Positions 49,460 to 60,412 of a DNA stretch of 64,000 bases are shown piece by piece. A model generated the notes under the pieces. That model made no database searches, was not told the origin of the DNA, and was given only the letters and a program-made list of their open reading frames with translations. Position numbers and translations under genes: made by a program. Positions within the stretch are counted from its first letter, which is position 1. Every line of letters begins with the position of its first letter. The stretch comes from Austropuccinia psidii (taxonomy: Eukaryota; Basidiomycota; Pucciniomycetes; Pucciniales; Sphaerophragmiaceae): the NCBI GenBank assembly GCA_023105745.1, contig JALGQZ010000019.1, positions 4,588,001 through 4,652,000 on the forward strand, in the 5' to 3' direction.

Positions 49460-49827
49460 AATATATTTTAGAACTCAAAACTATATTAATTGAGGGTAAA
49501 AGGTTCAAAAAACATGGCCAGGCCCCCAAATGTAAGATGTGACTATGAAACTGATGATAATATTACTATTGATCAACAGTACTATGTCTGTTCTTATGGA
49601 ATATAATAATAAAATATTATTATCACCAAACAATTATGAAATGAATATATTTTAGAACTCAAAAATATATTAATTAAGGGTAAAAGGTTCAAAAAACATG
49701 GCCAGGCCCCCAAATGTAAGATGTGACTATGAAACTGATGATAATATTACTATTAATCAACAGTACTATGACTGTTCTTATGAGATATAATAATAAAATG
49801 TTATTATAACCACAATTAAATAATTAA
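49460..49827 (-). repeat. 184-bp tandem duplication over the LTR end and primer site of gypsy B
   Basis: The block 49460-49643 is repeated from 49644. Each copy contains the leader, a primer-site block (GGCCAGGCCCCCAAA on the plus strand) and the first part of the LTR (TGTAAGATGTGACTATG). The copies start the LTR-like sequence at 49531 and 49715. The element therefore has two candidate primer sites and a partial third LTR end. Confidence 0.85.
49697..49714 (-). other. primer-binding site of gypsy B
   Basis: In element sense the bases after the LTR read TTTGGGGGCCTGGCCATG, with a TGG two bases from the LTR end as expected for a tRNA 3'-CCA primer. I could not identify the tRNA. A duplicate lies at 49513-49530. 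Confidence 0.6.
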
Positions 49828-51634
49828 AGAATTATTTCTTTCATGTGTTAAACACTCCTAGTGATTTTAACAGTGAGCAACTAATTGTCTACAAGAATCA
49901 ATTACAAGAAGATTTTAATAATAAAACTTCTTTTATTAAAATAATAAAATTATTTTAATATATAATTATCTTTTGCAAGAATAATTATAATGGCAAATCT
50001 TGAAGAAAACTAATTTTAGAGGAAAACTTTAAGAATTAAAGATAAATCACTCACTAATATTCCAAAGAGCTTATTGAAAGATAAGATAGAGAGATTTGAC
50101 GTGGAATTGTGGATTTTAAGGATCAAAATGGATTTATAACAGTATTACAACAATATATAGTTGGATTCTATGATTTGACTTCTTTCTGATTGATTCTGAA
50201 AGATTTAAAATACTTAAGGATAGCTGTAACTAATACTTGTTGGTAATAATGGTTTAAATGATAATAAGATGATGATATGGAAAAAAAACTGCAACAAGAG
50301 GCTTCTTTTAAGTCAAAAACAGCTCACAGAGGCGTGCAATGGAGAAAACTGAAAAACCAGTGAGTGAGAAAACAATAAACCTTTTTGGATTTTTGATTGC
50401 ATCATCTGTTGTCACATAAGATTATCATAATTACCTTATTGATGCTTTTACGTGACTACCAACCCCAATATGGTTAAGAATAAAAGGAGTAAAATTTGTA
50501 AATCTTGTTTTATTCCAAAATGATCATTTATTTCTCAAAGTTATCAATGTTATTGCCAATTTCATCACAGGATGTAATTACTGTGAATTTATGAAGATTC
50601 AGTGTTTCACGTAGAATAGTCAAAAATGGACTGTAGGTAGAACTTTTAATTTTACTAGTAAAACTGTAATTCTTTTAGGTTGTACCATAGATAATGCAGA
50701 TCTCCATTAGTACTGAAAGTTTCAGAAAGATTCATTAAGAATTGTATTTTTAATGAATTTTTGAAGGTTTTACCTGATTTCTACGTAGAATTGCAAATAT
50801 TAGTGTTTCACTGGTTGCTATGAGGTAAATAAATGGATACAAGTCCAAAAAGGGTTTTAATTACTCCTTTGGGGTTTATCCATGGAAATTCATTAAGAAT
50901 TGACATGGTTACAGGAGTCTAAGTAGCTCTTTACCTCCTTGGCACGTCAAAATAGCAGGTTATTTGCTATTTTCTTAAGTTTTACTGTAGTTGTAACATG
51001 GTAGCCAAGTTCCCAAAAGGTTTTAGTTTACCAATTAGGCCAAGATCAGCCATAGAGCCAAGCTTTGGAGCTTTCTTTGCCTCTGAGGCCTCAGAAGTTG
51101 GGTACCCTGGCTCTCTTTGATGTCTTTTGTCCCCCTTGCTTATTTTTCACGTCAAAATAGTAATTTAAGCTTAAAGTGAGATATCCACTATGGGTGTACC
51201 AAAAGTACATGTAAGAATACCATGATATTAAGTGCTCAAAACATGCATAAAACTATTCTTAATGTATATGTAACATGGGATTTCTCACTTTCCCATTATT
51301 TTGGCGTGAAATTAAGCAAAACAAAAACTTTCACGGATCTTTTATGTGGTATTGATGATGTGGTATTGAAGTATTTTCCATTTTACCACCTCAAAGAGTT
51401 AATTTGAGCTTATTCACTCTATGAAGCTACCCTGGGTGAATTTTCGTGTAGAATCCAAATCTGGCCTTAAATCCATGGATTGACTTACTCAATAAAAAGT
51501 TATTCATCTTTTATGAAATCAAAAATGATGAATTTTGGATATATGAATGACTTATGAGTTATGCATAATTCAAAATTTCTTTTTAAGATAATTGTGGCCT
51601 ATTTGGGTATGTAAAGTATACCTCAAGGCTCACA
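49715..51634 (-). repeat. gypsy B 5' LTR (right)
   Basis: About 1920 bp, TG...CA ends, followed by CAAAT. It is longer than the left LTR mainly through a short insertion near 51345-51360 that duplicates a TGTGGTATTGA-type word. Both LTRs contain several CACGTCAAAA words. No clear TATA box could be placed. Confidence 0.88.
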
Positions 51635-51639
51635 CAAAT
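51635..51639 (+). repeat. target-site duplication of gypsy B, right (CAAAT)
   Basis: It matches 41159-41163. Confidence 0.85.
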
Positions 51640-53463
51640 TTTGAGGACAGGAAAAGTACTTGATTTTTAGTCAAAGTTTAATATCCACACCTCACAATAA
51701 TAATCCTTACAATTGGCAGTAAAGGTTATCAGCCCTTGCCTCCAATCACTTGATGCATTAAAATGATTAAGAAATTAAAAGCCCAATATTAGTTTTTCTC
51801 CCTTGGGAGTATCAATGACTAAAAAGTACCATTCAAAGAATGGGAGGGATGGAAGCTCAAACATATATTGAGTATGGTGCATCACAAATAAAGAAGGGAA
51901 CTCAGAGGAGTCCAAGATGGTAAGATGAATCTTCTCTGGGATTTCTGACATGGTTAATGAATACTTGTGAACAAAATGATTTGCAATGAATGAGTTGGTA
52001 GTATCAGAATCAATGAGAATACTTTAAAACAAATCAGAGAGAGAAGAAAAAACAATAAAATTAACAGAATATTGGACACCAGTATTCAGAATGCACAATT
52101 CTGCTGTGGATGGACAACAGTGAAGCCCAATGAGCACAAAATCATCTTCACTCAGGATTTTGACTGGCTGGCAAATTTTCCTGATGGTGGTGAAAGCTGG
52201 CTTTAAGCCTTTTTGAAACAAGCCTCAAGACTATGCTTCCCACCACAATAGGAACACAAGCCCTCCTTGAATCTTCTTTCCTTTTCAAAAGCCATCAACC
52301 AGAAGTTCTTCTTCAGCAAAGAAGAATTCAACTTTTCCCACTTCTGAGAATGAAAATTATTCTTCTTCATTTGATTTGAACTTGAAGAATTTTGAGGATG
52401 GGAAGAAAATTACATTGAGGATTTAGCCTTCTTTTCTTGATGATTATTCTTCTAATTTTGCCTCTCATGGAACCTGGTATCAAGCTCCAGGGTAATTTCC
52501 ATTAATTCCTGAAGAGAATCAATTATTGAAGGATGGGAGGTAAGTTGATCCAGAATTCTGGAGGCCAGTCCCTTCCTGAAATCATGGATGAGAGTTATTT
52601 CACCCAAATCTCCAATTATTGAGACTATACCTCTGAAGTAAGAAATGTACAATGATATATGTCTACCTTCTTTCATTCTAAAGGAATCCAGCTCTGCTTC
52701 AGCTGTTCTGACTTCATTTGGGTCCCCAAAAAAATTAAACAGTTCGGACTAAAATAGTGCCCAGTTGTTGAGAAGGTATCCTGGCTCTTGATTGGTTAGA
52801 TTTAAAAGATAAGGCTCAATCCATTTTTAGGCACTGCCAATGAGGAATGAAGTTGAAGAAAGGAATTTATTCCTGTTTTCATAGAAATTTGCCTGATACT
52901 TGTGGGAGATAAGTTGACAATGCTGAATGAAGCTTCTGACTTTGAAGGGTTGAGTCCCATCAAAGAACTATGGTGTCTTCATAGATGGAGTCTTGAGGCT
53001 TCAAAGGATGAGGCTACTTGAATATTGGCCATAATTTGAGTCATCTTCTACATAATGGCCAATAAAGATGGTACAATGGATGAGAGATAGGCTGATTAGA
53101 CTGGGCTAGAGTTAACCCTTCAGTAATTTGGGATGCCCCACAGGAACAGGAACACCTTCAGTGCCACCAGACTACTCCTCTTCCACACAATTCTCCTCCT
53201 CCTCTTCATCATCTTAAAGATGACCTTCAAAAGTGGTTCCTGAAATCCCTGGCAAACCGCCAACTACTCCTGAAAATGAATTTGATCTTCTTGGACCTCT
53301 TCCTTCCTTCCTGGATGGTACTTACCCTTCCCAATTTGGTCCTCTGTCTAAGTGTGCCCTCAGTTGAGGAACTACTGGGTTCAATCAAGGGAGCTCTTGT
53401 AGTTGGAGTAACAACACCTTGAGATCTTGTCTGCCTTGCAGGAGGTGAGTTTTGGACAGGCAT
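51640..53463 (-). pseudogene. gypsy A gag and protease remnant
   Basis: The likely gag ATG is at 53463 (MPVQNSPPARQTRSQG, a basic start with TRSQG common in gypsy Gag). 52676-52452 is a capsid-like piece (ISYFRGIVSIIGDLG, DFRKGLASRILDQL). 52256-52218 gives a zinc knuckle, CSYCGGKHSLEAC, a CX2CX3HX4C variant one residue shorter than usual. 52221-51640 holds protease-like sequence ending near SDWRQGLITF. Stops and frame changes separate the parts. Its pol lies at 36.44-39.45 kb. Confidence 0.7.
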
Positions 53464-53529
53464 GATTTTCAGGATAAAGCGAGATAAAATAAATAAAAAT
53501 TCAAAATTGAAGGTGGAAACTTGAGGCAA

Positions 53530-53885
53530 CTCAAGGAAATCTTGAAGTCAAAATCAAAATCAATATCTTTAAGAAAAATCAATAAATCAAATGAAACCTT
53601 TAGGTAAATCAATCAATCACATGTAAACTGAAATACTGAATTCAATAATTCAATATATAAAATGAATCAAAATCCAAGTCTTGAAGAAAAATCAATCAGT
53701 CAAATGAATTCTTGAGGAAAATTTAATTTATTTCCGAAATCTTGAGGTGAAAATCAGCAGGATCAATAATTCTTCAGGTCAATCAATTTTCTTGAAGTCA
53801 ATATCAATTTGATGTCAAATGAATCAATCAAATCAAATCAAGTGCATCATTCCTTAACAGTAAAAAGTTGAAAACTGAATCAAAA
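53530..53885. repeat. low-complexity TCAAT/TTGA-rich leader of element A
   Basis: Imperfect repetition of AATCAATCAAATGAA and TCTTGAAGTCAA words upstream of the element A gag start. It is probably 5' untranslated sequence that expanded by slippage. Confidence 0.5.
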
Positions 53886-54516
53886 TGAATCTTTATTTGA
53901 AGAATGTGTCTGAATAATTTTGATGACCAATTTGGAAGTCAAATGAAGATAGAACGTTGTGGGAACTCCTTTTGGTATGGGATGACATAAGGCAGTACCT
54001 TGAGGGGGAAATTATTGGTAAGTCTGTTTTGAATTTCAGAATTGTCCAATAACCATGGGTGCTAAGATGTATTAGCTGCCCCTCTAAATAATACTGAATA
54101 GTCAGCCTACAGAGAATCACAAAAATAAAATAAGATTTGTGGCTTTAACAGATAGAGAAGACTTATCAGCAGTCTCTAAATCCGACCTATCAATAACACT
54201 AAAGTAAAACTCTGATATAAAATTTCTGATAAAATAAACACTAAGATTTTTTTTATTTAAATAAAAGTGATGATAATATATATATATATATGTTTTGGGT
54301 TTCTGTTATGTCAATAAAACTAATAAGAATATTTTTTTTTGTTTATTTTTTTTAATAAGAATGATAAGAATATCTATATTTTTCTTTATGGTTTAGGTTG
54401 ATTATAATGTTTTTTTTTGATATGAGTACTAATAATAAGACTACTGGATTTGATTCTTTTTAATTTTTTTTTAATACTGAGCTTTATATCACTACTACCT
54501 TTTTTTTAATAATAAT

Positions 54517-54690
54517 AAGCCACTGAGCAAGGCTACTGAGCTTTTTACTACGTTAATAATACTATTCTTCACTAATACTAAGCTACTGAGCAAGGATAAT
54601 GAGCTTTTACTATGGTTATACTACTATTCTTCACTAATACTAAGCTACTGAGCAAGGCTACTGAGCTTTTAACTACTAAAACACTACTAC
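54517..54690 (+). repeat. 62-bp tandem repeat, about three units
   Basis: Units begin with AAGCNACTGAGCAAGG at 54517, 54580 and 54642, separated by 63 and 62 bp. Each includes GAGCTTTT and a CTATTCTTCACTAATAC block. It has no coding sense. Confidence 0.8.
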
Positions 54691-54784
54691 TATTCTAGAT
54701 ATCCTGCTAGTTCAGGGATGGTGGTGATCCTGGATAGTGGGAACTTGTTCCATGATGATGGGAAAAATGAGGGAGAGAGGACCT

Positions 54785-54794
54785 CTATTTATAG
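54785..54794 (-). promoter_or_regulatory. TATA box candidate in the presumed 5' LTR of element A
   Basis: In minus sense the sequence is CTATAAATAG, a near-ideal TATA box, about 1.3 kb upstream of the element A gag start. LTR limits are unknown, so assignment to element A is an inference from orientation and position. Confidence 0.4.
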
Positions 54795-54896
54795 CTTTTG
54801 GGCCTCCATAGAGCTTCTCAAAACAGGGTACTTAGAAAAAATCATAGTTGAGAGGTTTTAGCTAGTGAGACATGTAGTTTTGGTGTAGCAACGTGT

Positions 54897-55790
54897 TTGT
54901 TGAGAGAATTACGCTGGTGGTGCTTTTTCTTATCAAAATCATGTGATGTATTTGAGATACTTTGGCTGGTGAGATTTTCTTTTTATCAGAGTCATGTGCG
55001 GTCATTGAGAAAATATGATGTTTTCTTGAAGGTGGGGAAAGTATTTTTGGTTTCTATTTCTACGTATGTTATGAGAGAATTATGCTGGTGGTTCTTTTCC
55101 TTATCAAAATCATGTGATGTATTTAAGATAATTTGGCTGGTGAGTTTTTCTTTTTGCCAAGAAAGTGGAGAAAATACAGCTCCTGACAATTGAACTTTCT
55201 TCTAGTAATATGACATATATGAGAAAGTTATGCTGGTGTTTCTGTTTCTTATCAAAATCATGTGATGTCTTTGAGATGATTTTGCTGGTGAGTTTTTCTT
55301 TTTGCCAAGAAAGTGGAGAAAATACAGCTCCTGACAATTGAACTTTCTTCTAGTCATATGATATATATGAGAAAATTATGCTGGTGTTTCTGTTTCTTAT
55401 CAAAATCATGTGATGTCTTCGAGAAAATTTTGTGGGTGACACTTTCATTCTTGGTGACTTTGTTACATATTTTCTGAGAGAATTATGCTGGTGGTGCTTT
55501 TTCGTATCAAAATCATGTGATGTCTTTGAGATAATTTTGCTGGTGACATTTTCTTGAAGGTGGGGAAAGTATTTTTTGTTTCTATTTTTACCTATGTTAT
55601 GAGAGAATTATGCTGGTGGTGCTTTTTCTCATCAAAATCATGTGATGTATTTGAGATAATTTGGCTGGTGAGTTTTTCTTTTTGCCTAGAAAGTGGAGAA
55701 AATACAGCTCCTGACAATTGAACTGTCTTCTAGTCATATGATATATATGAAAAAATTATGCTGGTGTTTCTGTTTTAGTATTGTATCATT
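54897..55790 (+). repeat. complex minisatellite with six full units and one partial unit
   Basis: A roughly 70-bp core (GAGAATTATGCTGGTGG, ATCAAAATCATGTGATGT, then GAGATAATTTGGCTGGTGA) begins near 54902, 55072, 55220, 55369, 55474 and 55601, with a partial copy near 55749. Two spacer types alternate: an AAGAAAGTGGAGAAAATACAG block (near 55160, 55308 and 55690) and an AAGGTGGGGAAAGTATTTTT block (55030 and 55557). Frames across it (98 codons at most) are by-products. It may lie in the 3' LTR of element C or the U3 of element A. Confidence 0.8.
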
Positions 55791-55799
55791 TCATATGGA

Positions 55800-56207
55800 G
55801 ATTTCATCATTTCTATCAAGTTTGATGCATGTTATTATTACTAAGGAAGCATTTGTTCTTGAAAATATATTGTAATTTTATGCATAGCCTTGAGGTATTT
55901 CTTCTTTCAATTGAATCAAGGTGGGGAAAATACAGCTCTGATGCTGTGGTCCGTCTTCATATACCTTTATTTAGATTAACTGCTTTTAATTTCATAATTT
56001 GTTATTGATGATGCAATCAGGTGGATAAATCGTTTGATGCTATACTGTTTTGATAAGATCTTGAGGCTGTGTATTGTATATTTCTGTTTGAAACCTGTTG
56101 TTGTAATGGGTAAATACATTTTGCACAATTTGTTTTATTACCATATATTTATTTATTTATTTTTATTGGTAAGCTTAAAACTGATACTAATGGTATGGAA
56201 TACCACA
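55800..56207 (-). other. end of the presumed 3' LTR of gypsy C
   Basis: The stretch ends GGAATACCACA directly before a pyrimidine run, so in element sense the LTR would start TGTGGTATTCC. The other end of the LTR could not be placed because the 5' LTR is outside the window. Confidence 0.5.
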
Positions 56208-56218
56208 TCCCCCTCTCC
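56208..56218 (-). other. polypurine tract of gypsy C
   Basis: In element sense GGAGAGGGGGA sits right before TGTGG, the presumed LTR start, and about 50 bp after the integrase frame ends. Confidence 0.65.
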
Positions 56219-56262
56219 ATTTAATGCTGTCCCCAGAATTCCAGTTGAAAGGCTTGCCAGTA

Positions 56263-57993
56263 TCAATCATATTCATTTTGTTCAATTTCTTCTCCCTCCA
56301 ATATTAACTCTTCATCTTCAATTTCTTCACTGCCATCATTTTCTGACTCTGTACTTGATTCAACTTTCTTTCCTCTGGGATAAAACCTCTTGATGTGACT
56401 TGCTGCAAATTTTCTTGTAAGTTTAGTGCCATCCAATTCTTCAAGCTCATAAGGTCCATTATTAATTTGCTTCATGACTCTATAAGGTCCATTCCAACAG
56501 TTCTTGAAGAGTAAACACCACTGTGACTCAAGTGGTTTATTACAAACTAATACAAAGTCCCCTAGTTCAAGTGGATTTCTCAGTCTATATGCCATCTTTT
56601 TGTCCAAATATTGAACTGATTTGTGTCTTGAATCTCTTAATTTCTCTGCTGCTGCTAATCTTGTTTCCTCTTTTGCTGCAATCTGTATTGCTCTTGCTTC
56701 CAATAGCTCTTCTGTTGTTGAGATTTTATTCCGTTCTATTGCCAGGTATGTGTTTGTTTCTATGTCAATTGGTAAGACAGCCTGCTGACCAAACTGAAGC
56801 TCAAATGGTGAGTATCCTGTTGTTCTTTTTACTGAAATTCTATCTGCCAAGGTTAAAATTGGTAAGTATTCTTTCCGTTTGGATCCATTTTCACCACACA
56901 TTTTTACAAGTGCATCCTTAAATTGCTTATGGCCTCTTTCAATCATTCCTTGTGCTTCTGGGTAGTAAGGTGTAGTTATTCTAATTCTTGATCCTGCTCT
57001 TTTGACTGCTTATTGTAGCTCTTTTCCAAATTCTGCTCCTCCATCTACTGTGACTGTTTTGGGTGGTCCATATCTACAAATCCATTCTGAATTAAACCAT
57101 TCTGAGACTGATTTTTCCATTAGCCTAGTTAATGCAACAGTTTCTGGCCATCCTTAAAATTCATCTCTTGCTACAACTAAGTATTTCCATCTTCCTGCCT
57201 TAATGTGAACCGCATCCATGCTGACTCTTTCAAATAAAGTAGATGTTACAGATATCTTTGCTTCTTCTTTTTGTTGCAAATGACTCCTTTTTTGACATTC
57301 TTGACATGATTTTACCCATTTTTTAACTAACTTTTTCATTCCTTCCCACCAATATCTTTTCTTGACTCTCCTGTATGTTTCATTCTCCCCTCTATGCCCC
57401 AGCTCCTCATGCATTTTCTTTAGTATCTGTTTCTGAGCTTTTTCATTATATACAACTATTTGTGGATGTTCTTTATTTCTCCTTTTTAGCTGCCCTCATT
57501 CTAAATGGAAATTCACTGACCTTCTCTTAATTTTCTTGAAGTATTCTTCCCCAATACTTTGTGGCTTTTTCAAACTATTCAAATATTCCTGCATATGTTT
57601 TCCAAATCCTTCCTGTTTTATTGGAATTTCAATACTGTTTGTTTTATTCCTTGATAATTTTCCCACTTTGCTTGTATTTACTTCTTTTAGGCCAAGTCCT
57701 GGATGTGGTTTAATCCAATCTTCCTCTTCATCAAAATCATCTCTTTCACTTTCTTCTTCATCTTCTCCTTTTGGTCTTCTTGATAACCCATCTGGAATAG
57801 TAAATGTTTTTCCTGGTTTGTGTACAAGATCAAATGAAAAAAGTGAAATAAATGCTACCCATCTTGTCATTGGTGCATTTGGTAAACATGGTGTGTTGAA
57901 CATTTCTATTAAAGCTTTAGCATCTACTTGAAGTTCAAAGTGTTGCCCCATAATATTGTTTGAAGTTTTTTGAGTATTCTTGCTACACCGCAA
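56263..57993 (-). pseudogene. gypsy C RNase H end and integrase
   Basis: One frame with in-frame stops at 57496-57498, 57154-57156 and 57010-57012. The start carries RNase H sequence (QVDAKALIEMFN, KPGKTFTIPDGLSRR) with a stray start from a shifted frame. The integrase zinc motif is HEELGH ... CQECQKR near 57.4-57.3 kb. The core has SMDAVH, TVDGGAEF and YYPEAQGMIERG, giving Asp, Asp and Glu with 34 residues between the last two. The end (NPLELGDFVLV, NCWNGPYRVMKQI) is the GPY/F-like region. Without the three stops this would be a full integrase. Confidence 0.85.
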
Positions 57994-58958
57994 AGCTCTA
58001 ATTTTGGATGAGAGTATTTAGATTCTAGTATGGAAAATGTTACTGATTCATATAGTACTGGTCTATCCTTTCCATCTTCATCCTCTTGCATAAGAACTGC
58101 ACCAGCTGCAATATAACTTGAATCTATTGCTAATTTTATTTTTCCTGAATCTTTATCATAATGTAATGTCTTCAAAGTAATCTCATCTCCTACTAATTTC
58201 CTGAGTTTTATAAATGATTCTTCACATTTTTCATCCCTTTTCCACAATACATCCTCCCTTGTCAATCTTCTCAATGGTGCTGAAACTTGTGAAAAGTCCT
58301 TGATAAAAATTCTGACATATGCACATAGTCCTAAGAATCCTCTAACTTCCTTCTTTGTTGTTGGTCTAGGCCAGTTTTGTATCTTGTTTATCTTCTGTTT
58401 TGAAATCTTTCTTCCTCCCAAAGACACAACATGCCCCACAATATCAAGTGCTGGAACACAACATGCAAATTTTGATCCTGAAATTGTGAGTCCTGCCTCT
58501 TCTATCCTGAAAAGTATTCTTTCTAATGTTACTGCATATTCCCAAACAAATCTTCTTATGAGTGGATTCTCCTTCAATTTTTCGTGCTGATACGTTGATC
58601 TGGGTCCTTTAATTCCTCCATCATCTATAAATATTCCAAGGTGCTCTGGTAACTCCTCCTGAAGTATCCAAGTCATTTGTGCTTGATAAAGTGCCACAGA
58701 GTTTGTTGCTCCTTGAAGTAGTCTTGTAAGCTGAAGTCTTCCAAGTGGTGTTTCACATGTTGCAAGTGGTCTTGTAGTAATATCCAATTCTCTTTCATCA
58801 TATACTCCCATAATATCTCCCAATCCATAACATGCTCTTCCTGAAAATGATCCTACAAACTCATCAACATTTGGTGGAAATCCTGCATCTTTTATTGTTA
58901 CTTTATTGAGGTCTTGAAGATCATGACCTATTCTAAGTTTTCCATTGGGCTTTGCCAC
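57924..58958 (-). pseudogene. gypsy C reverse transcriptase
   Basis: 345 codons. RT motifs: KPNGKLRI, LNKVTIKDAG, Asp48 in GLGD, LLQGATNS near 80-87, FIDD at 110-113 in place of the usual YLDD or YIDD, and SKFACCVPALDIVGHVVS. RNase H begins with IDSSYIAAGAVL. A frameshift near 57.94 kb joins it to the following frame (WGNTLNFK versus MGQHFELQVDAK). A second frameshift near 58.97 kb separates it from the linker. The true start is upstream; the first Met is internal. Confidence 0.87.
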
Positions 58959-59155
58959 AGAAATACTGGGCTGTTATAGCTTGATTTTGATTGTTCATAG
59001 AGTCCTGTACGTATTCTTTCTCTGACTAGCTCAATAAATTGAGGTAAAATTGATTTTGGTATTGGTATTGGTTTCTTTTGCCATGGTTCATGTGGTATAA
59101 CTGGTATTTTATAAGGTTTTCCATAAGAATGTTTTAGTACATCTCTTTCTTCTTC

Positions 59156-59446
59156 TCAAAATGCTATAGCCTTTTGCCTTAGTAATATAACATTCTTTAA
59201 TAAATCAATCTCTTCTTCTGATAACCATCCAGATGGTCCAAAGTTTAACATTGGAATTCTTTCTTCTGTAACTTTTGATGTTTCAAAAAATGGAGGTGGG
59301 TTAGGTGATATGGGTGTTTCATATGGATCTCTTGATAATTCAGGTCTTCCCAAAGGTGGATTCAGATCTTGAGGCATAGCTTCATTGACTGGTCTAACCT
59401 TCTTGAGTACTGACTTATATTTTGCAGCATTGGTTTGAGCTTCCAT
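59156..59446 (-). pseudogene. gypsy C pol N-terminal linker
   Basis: 97 codons with KYKSVLKKVRPVNEAMP, LSRDPYETP and FGPSGWLSEEEIDLLK, which I recall as the segment just before RT in this rust gypsy lineage. After a stop at 59156 the same frame continues towards RT (shifted near 58.97 kb). No protease is seen immediately upstream. Confidence 0.7.
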
Positions 59447-59820
59447 GATTATTACTCTGGTTTTAAAGCATAAATTGATAATATATATTTATTCATTTTT
59501 TTATAATAATTTTTTTAGTTGAAATAAAAACAGTCTTTTCAGTTCTTTCTTTTATTTTTATTCATAATTGTATTTGAGTTGTAGTTTTAAGTAATGCAAG
59601 GACTTTACCTCTAGGTGGATAAAACCCAGTATATTAGGTATACCAAATCCTGCAGTTTAATGTCATACAAGGACATTTGTGAACCCTAGTCCTGAGTTTA
59701 CTGTTTTACTTGAGGCTTTCATTATTCTATTATTCATTTTTGTTTTACTCTTGATATCTTCCCTTATCTTTTTATTTTCTTGATTCCTTGATTTTACTTG
59801 CATCTTCAGCCCTCTGGTGT

Positions 59821-59970
59821 GCTACCCCTGTAGTTTGAAGTCATACAAGGACTAATTTTAGCCTTCAGGTTGCTACCCTGTAGTTTAAAGTCATACAAGG
59901 ACTAATTTTAGCCTTAAGGTTGCTACCCTGTAGTTTAAAGTCATACAAGGACTAATTTTAGCCTTTTTTA
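59821..59970 (+). repeat. 50-bp tandem repeat, three units
   Basis: Units start GCTACCCCTG or GCTACCCTG at 59821, 59872 and 59922. They share TAGTTTAAAGTCATACAAGG and ACTAATTTTAGCCTT. A weaker copy lies at about 59650-59690 (TTTAATGTCATACAAGGAC). Confidence 0.9.
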
Positions 59971-60049
59971 TTTGCTCTGATCTTTTATCCTTGATGTTAA
60001 TCAAGACAGTTTATTTTGTTTATTTATTTTTATTATAATTTTTTCTTTA

Positions 60050-60345
60050 TTTTATGTCAAAAAATTTTTTTTTTTTATATTTTATGTTGAAAATTTTTTT
60101 TAATGTTTTTGTTTTTTTTTTTTAAGTTGAAAAAGTTTTTTTTTTTTTTTTTTTTTTCTTGAAAAAAAATTTTTTTTTTTTTTTTTTTATGTTGAAACAA
60201 AAAATTTTTTTTTTTATCTTGAATTTTTTTTTTTCTTATGTCAAAAATTTTTTTTATGTTAAAATTTTATTTTATTTTATTTTTTTTCTTTTATGTTAAA
60301 AATTTTTTTTTTTTTTTTTTATGTTGAAAAATTTTTTTTTTTTTT
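60050..60345 (+). repeat. T-rich low-complexity tract
   Basis: Runs of T up to more than 20 bases are punctuated by ATGTTGAAAA or ATGTCAAAAA words. Further long T runs are at 61219-61242 and 61301-61321. Sequence accuracy here is doubtful. Confidence 0.85.
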
Positions 60346-60412
60346 AAGAGTGATTAAATTGATGAGTGATGTTGAATGAGTTTTCAATTTGAGGAGCAAT
60401 GGTATATTTTGA

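Larger units (their letters stand above)
41164..51634 (-). mobile_element. Ty3/gypsy element B, complete but inactivated
   Basis: A 10.47-kb element with two LTRs of about 1.9 kb, primer site, gag, pol in the order protease, RT, RNase H, integrase, a chromodomain-like tail and a polypurine tract. It is bounded by the CAAAT duplication. Gag to RNase H lie in one reading frame from 48939 to 44977, broken only by nonsense codons; integrase needs two frame changes. The LTRs have drifted visibly and differ by small indels, so it is older than the copia array. The Gag start (SNYSVQPDG, RKTHL, ARVAPHSP) is a style I associate with rust-fungus gypsy elements. Confidence 0.9.
36443..53463 (-). mobile_element. 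Ty3/gypsy element A, degenerate and split by later insertions
   Basis: Gag and the protease end lie at 51.64-53.46 kb; RT, RNase H and integrase lie at 36.44-39.45 kb, all on the minus strand and in the correct order if the material between 39450 and 51639 is removed. The order RT, RNase H, integrase identifies Ty3/gypsy. Every domain carries stops or frameshifts, so it is dead and older than element B. Coordinates cover recognisable coding only. Confidence 0.75.

Noticed and set aside
54897..55193. 98-codon plus-strand frame in the minisatellite
   Set aside because: It is built from the tandem repeat and not kept in later units; non-coding repeat is the simpler view.
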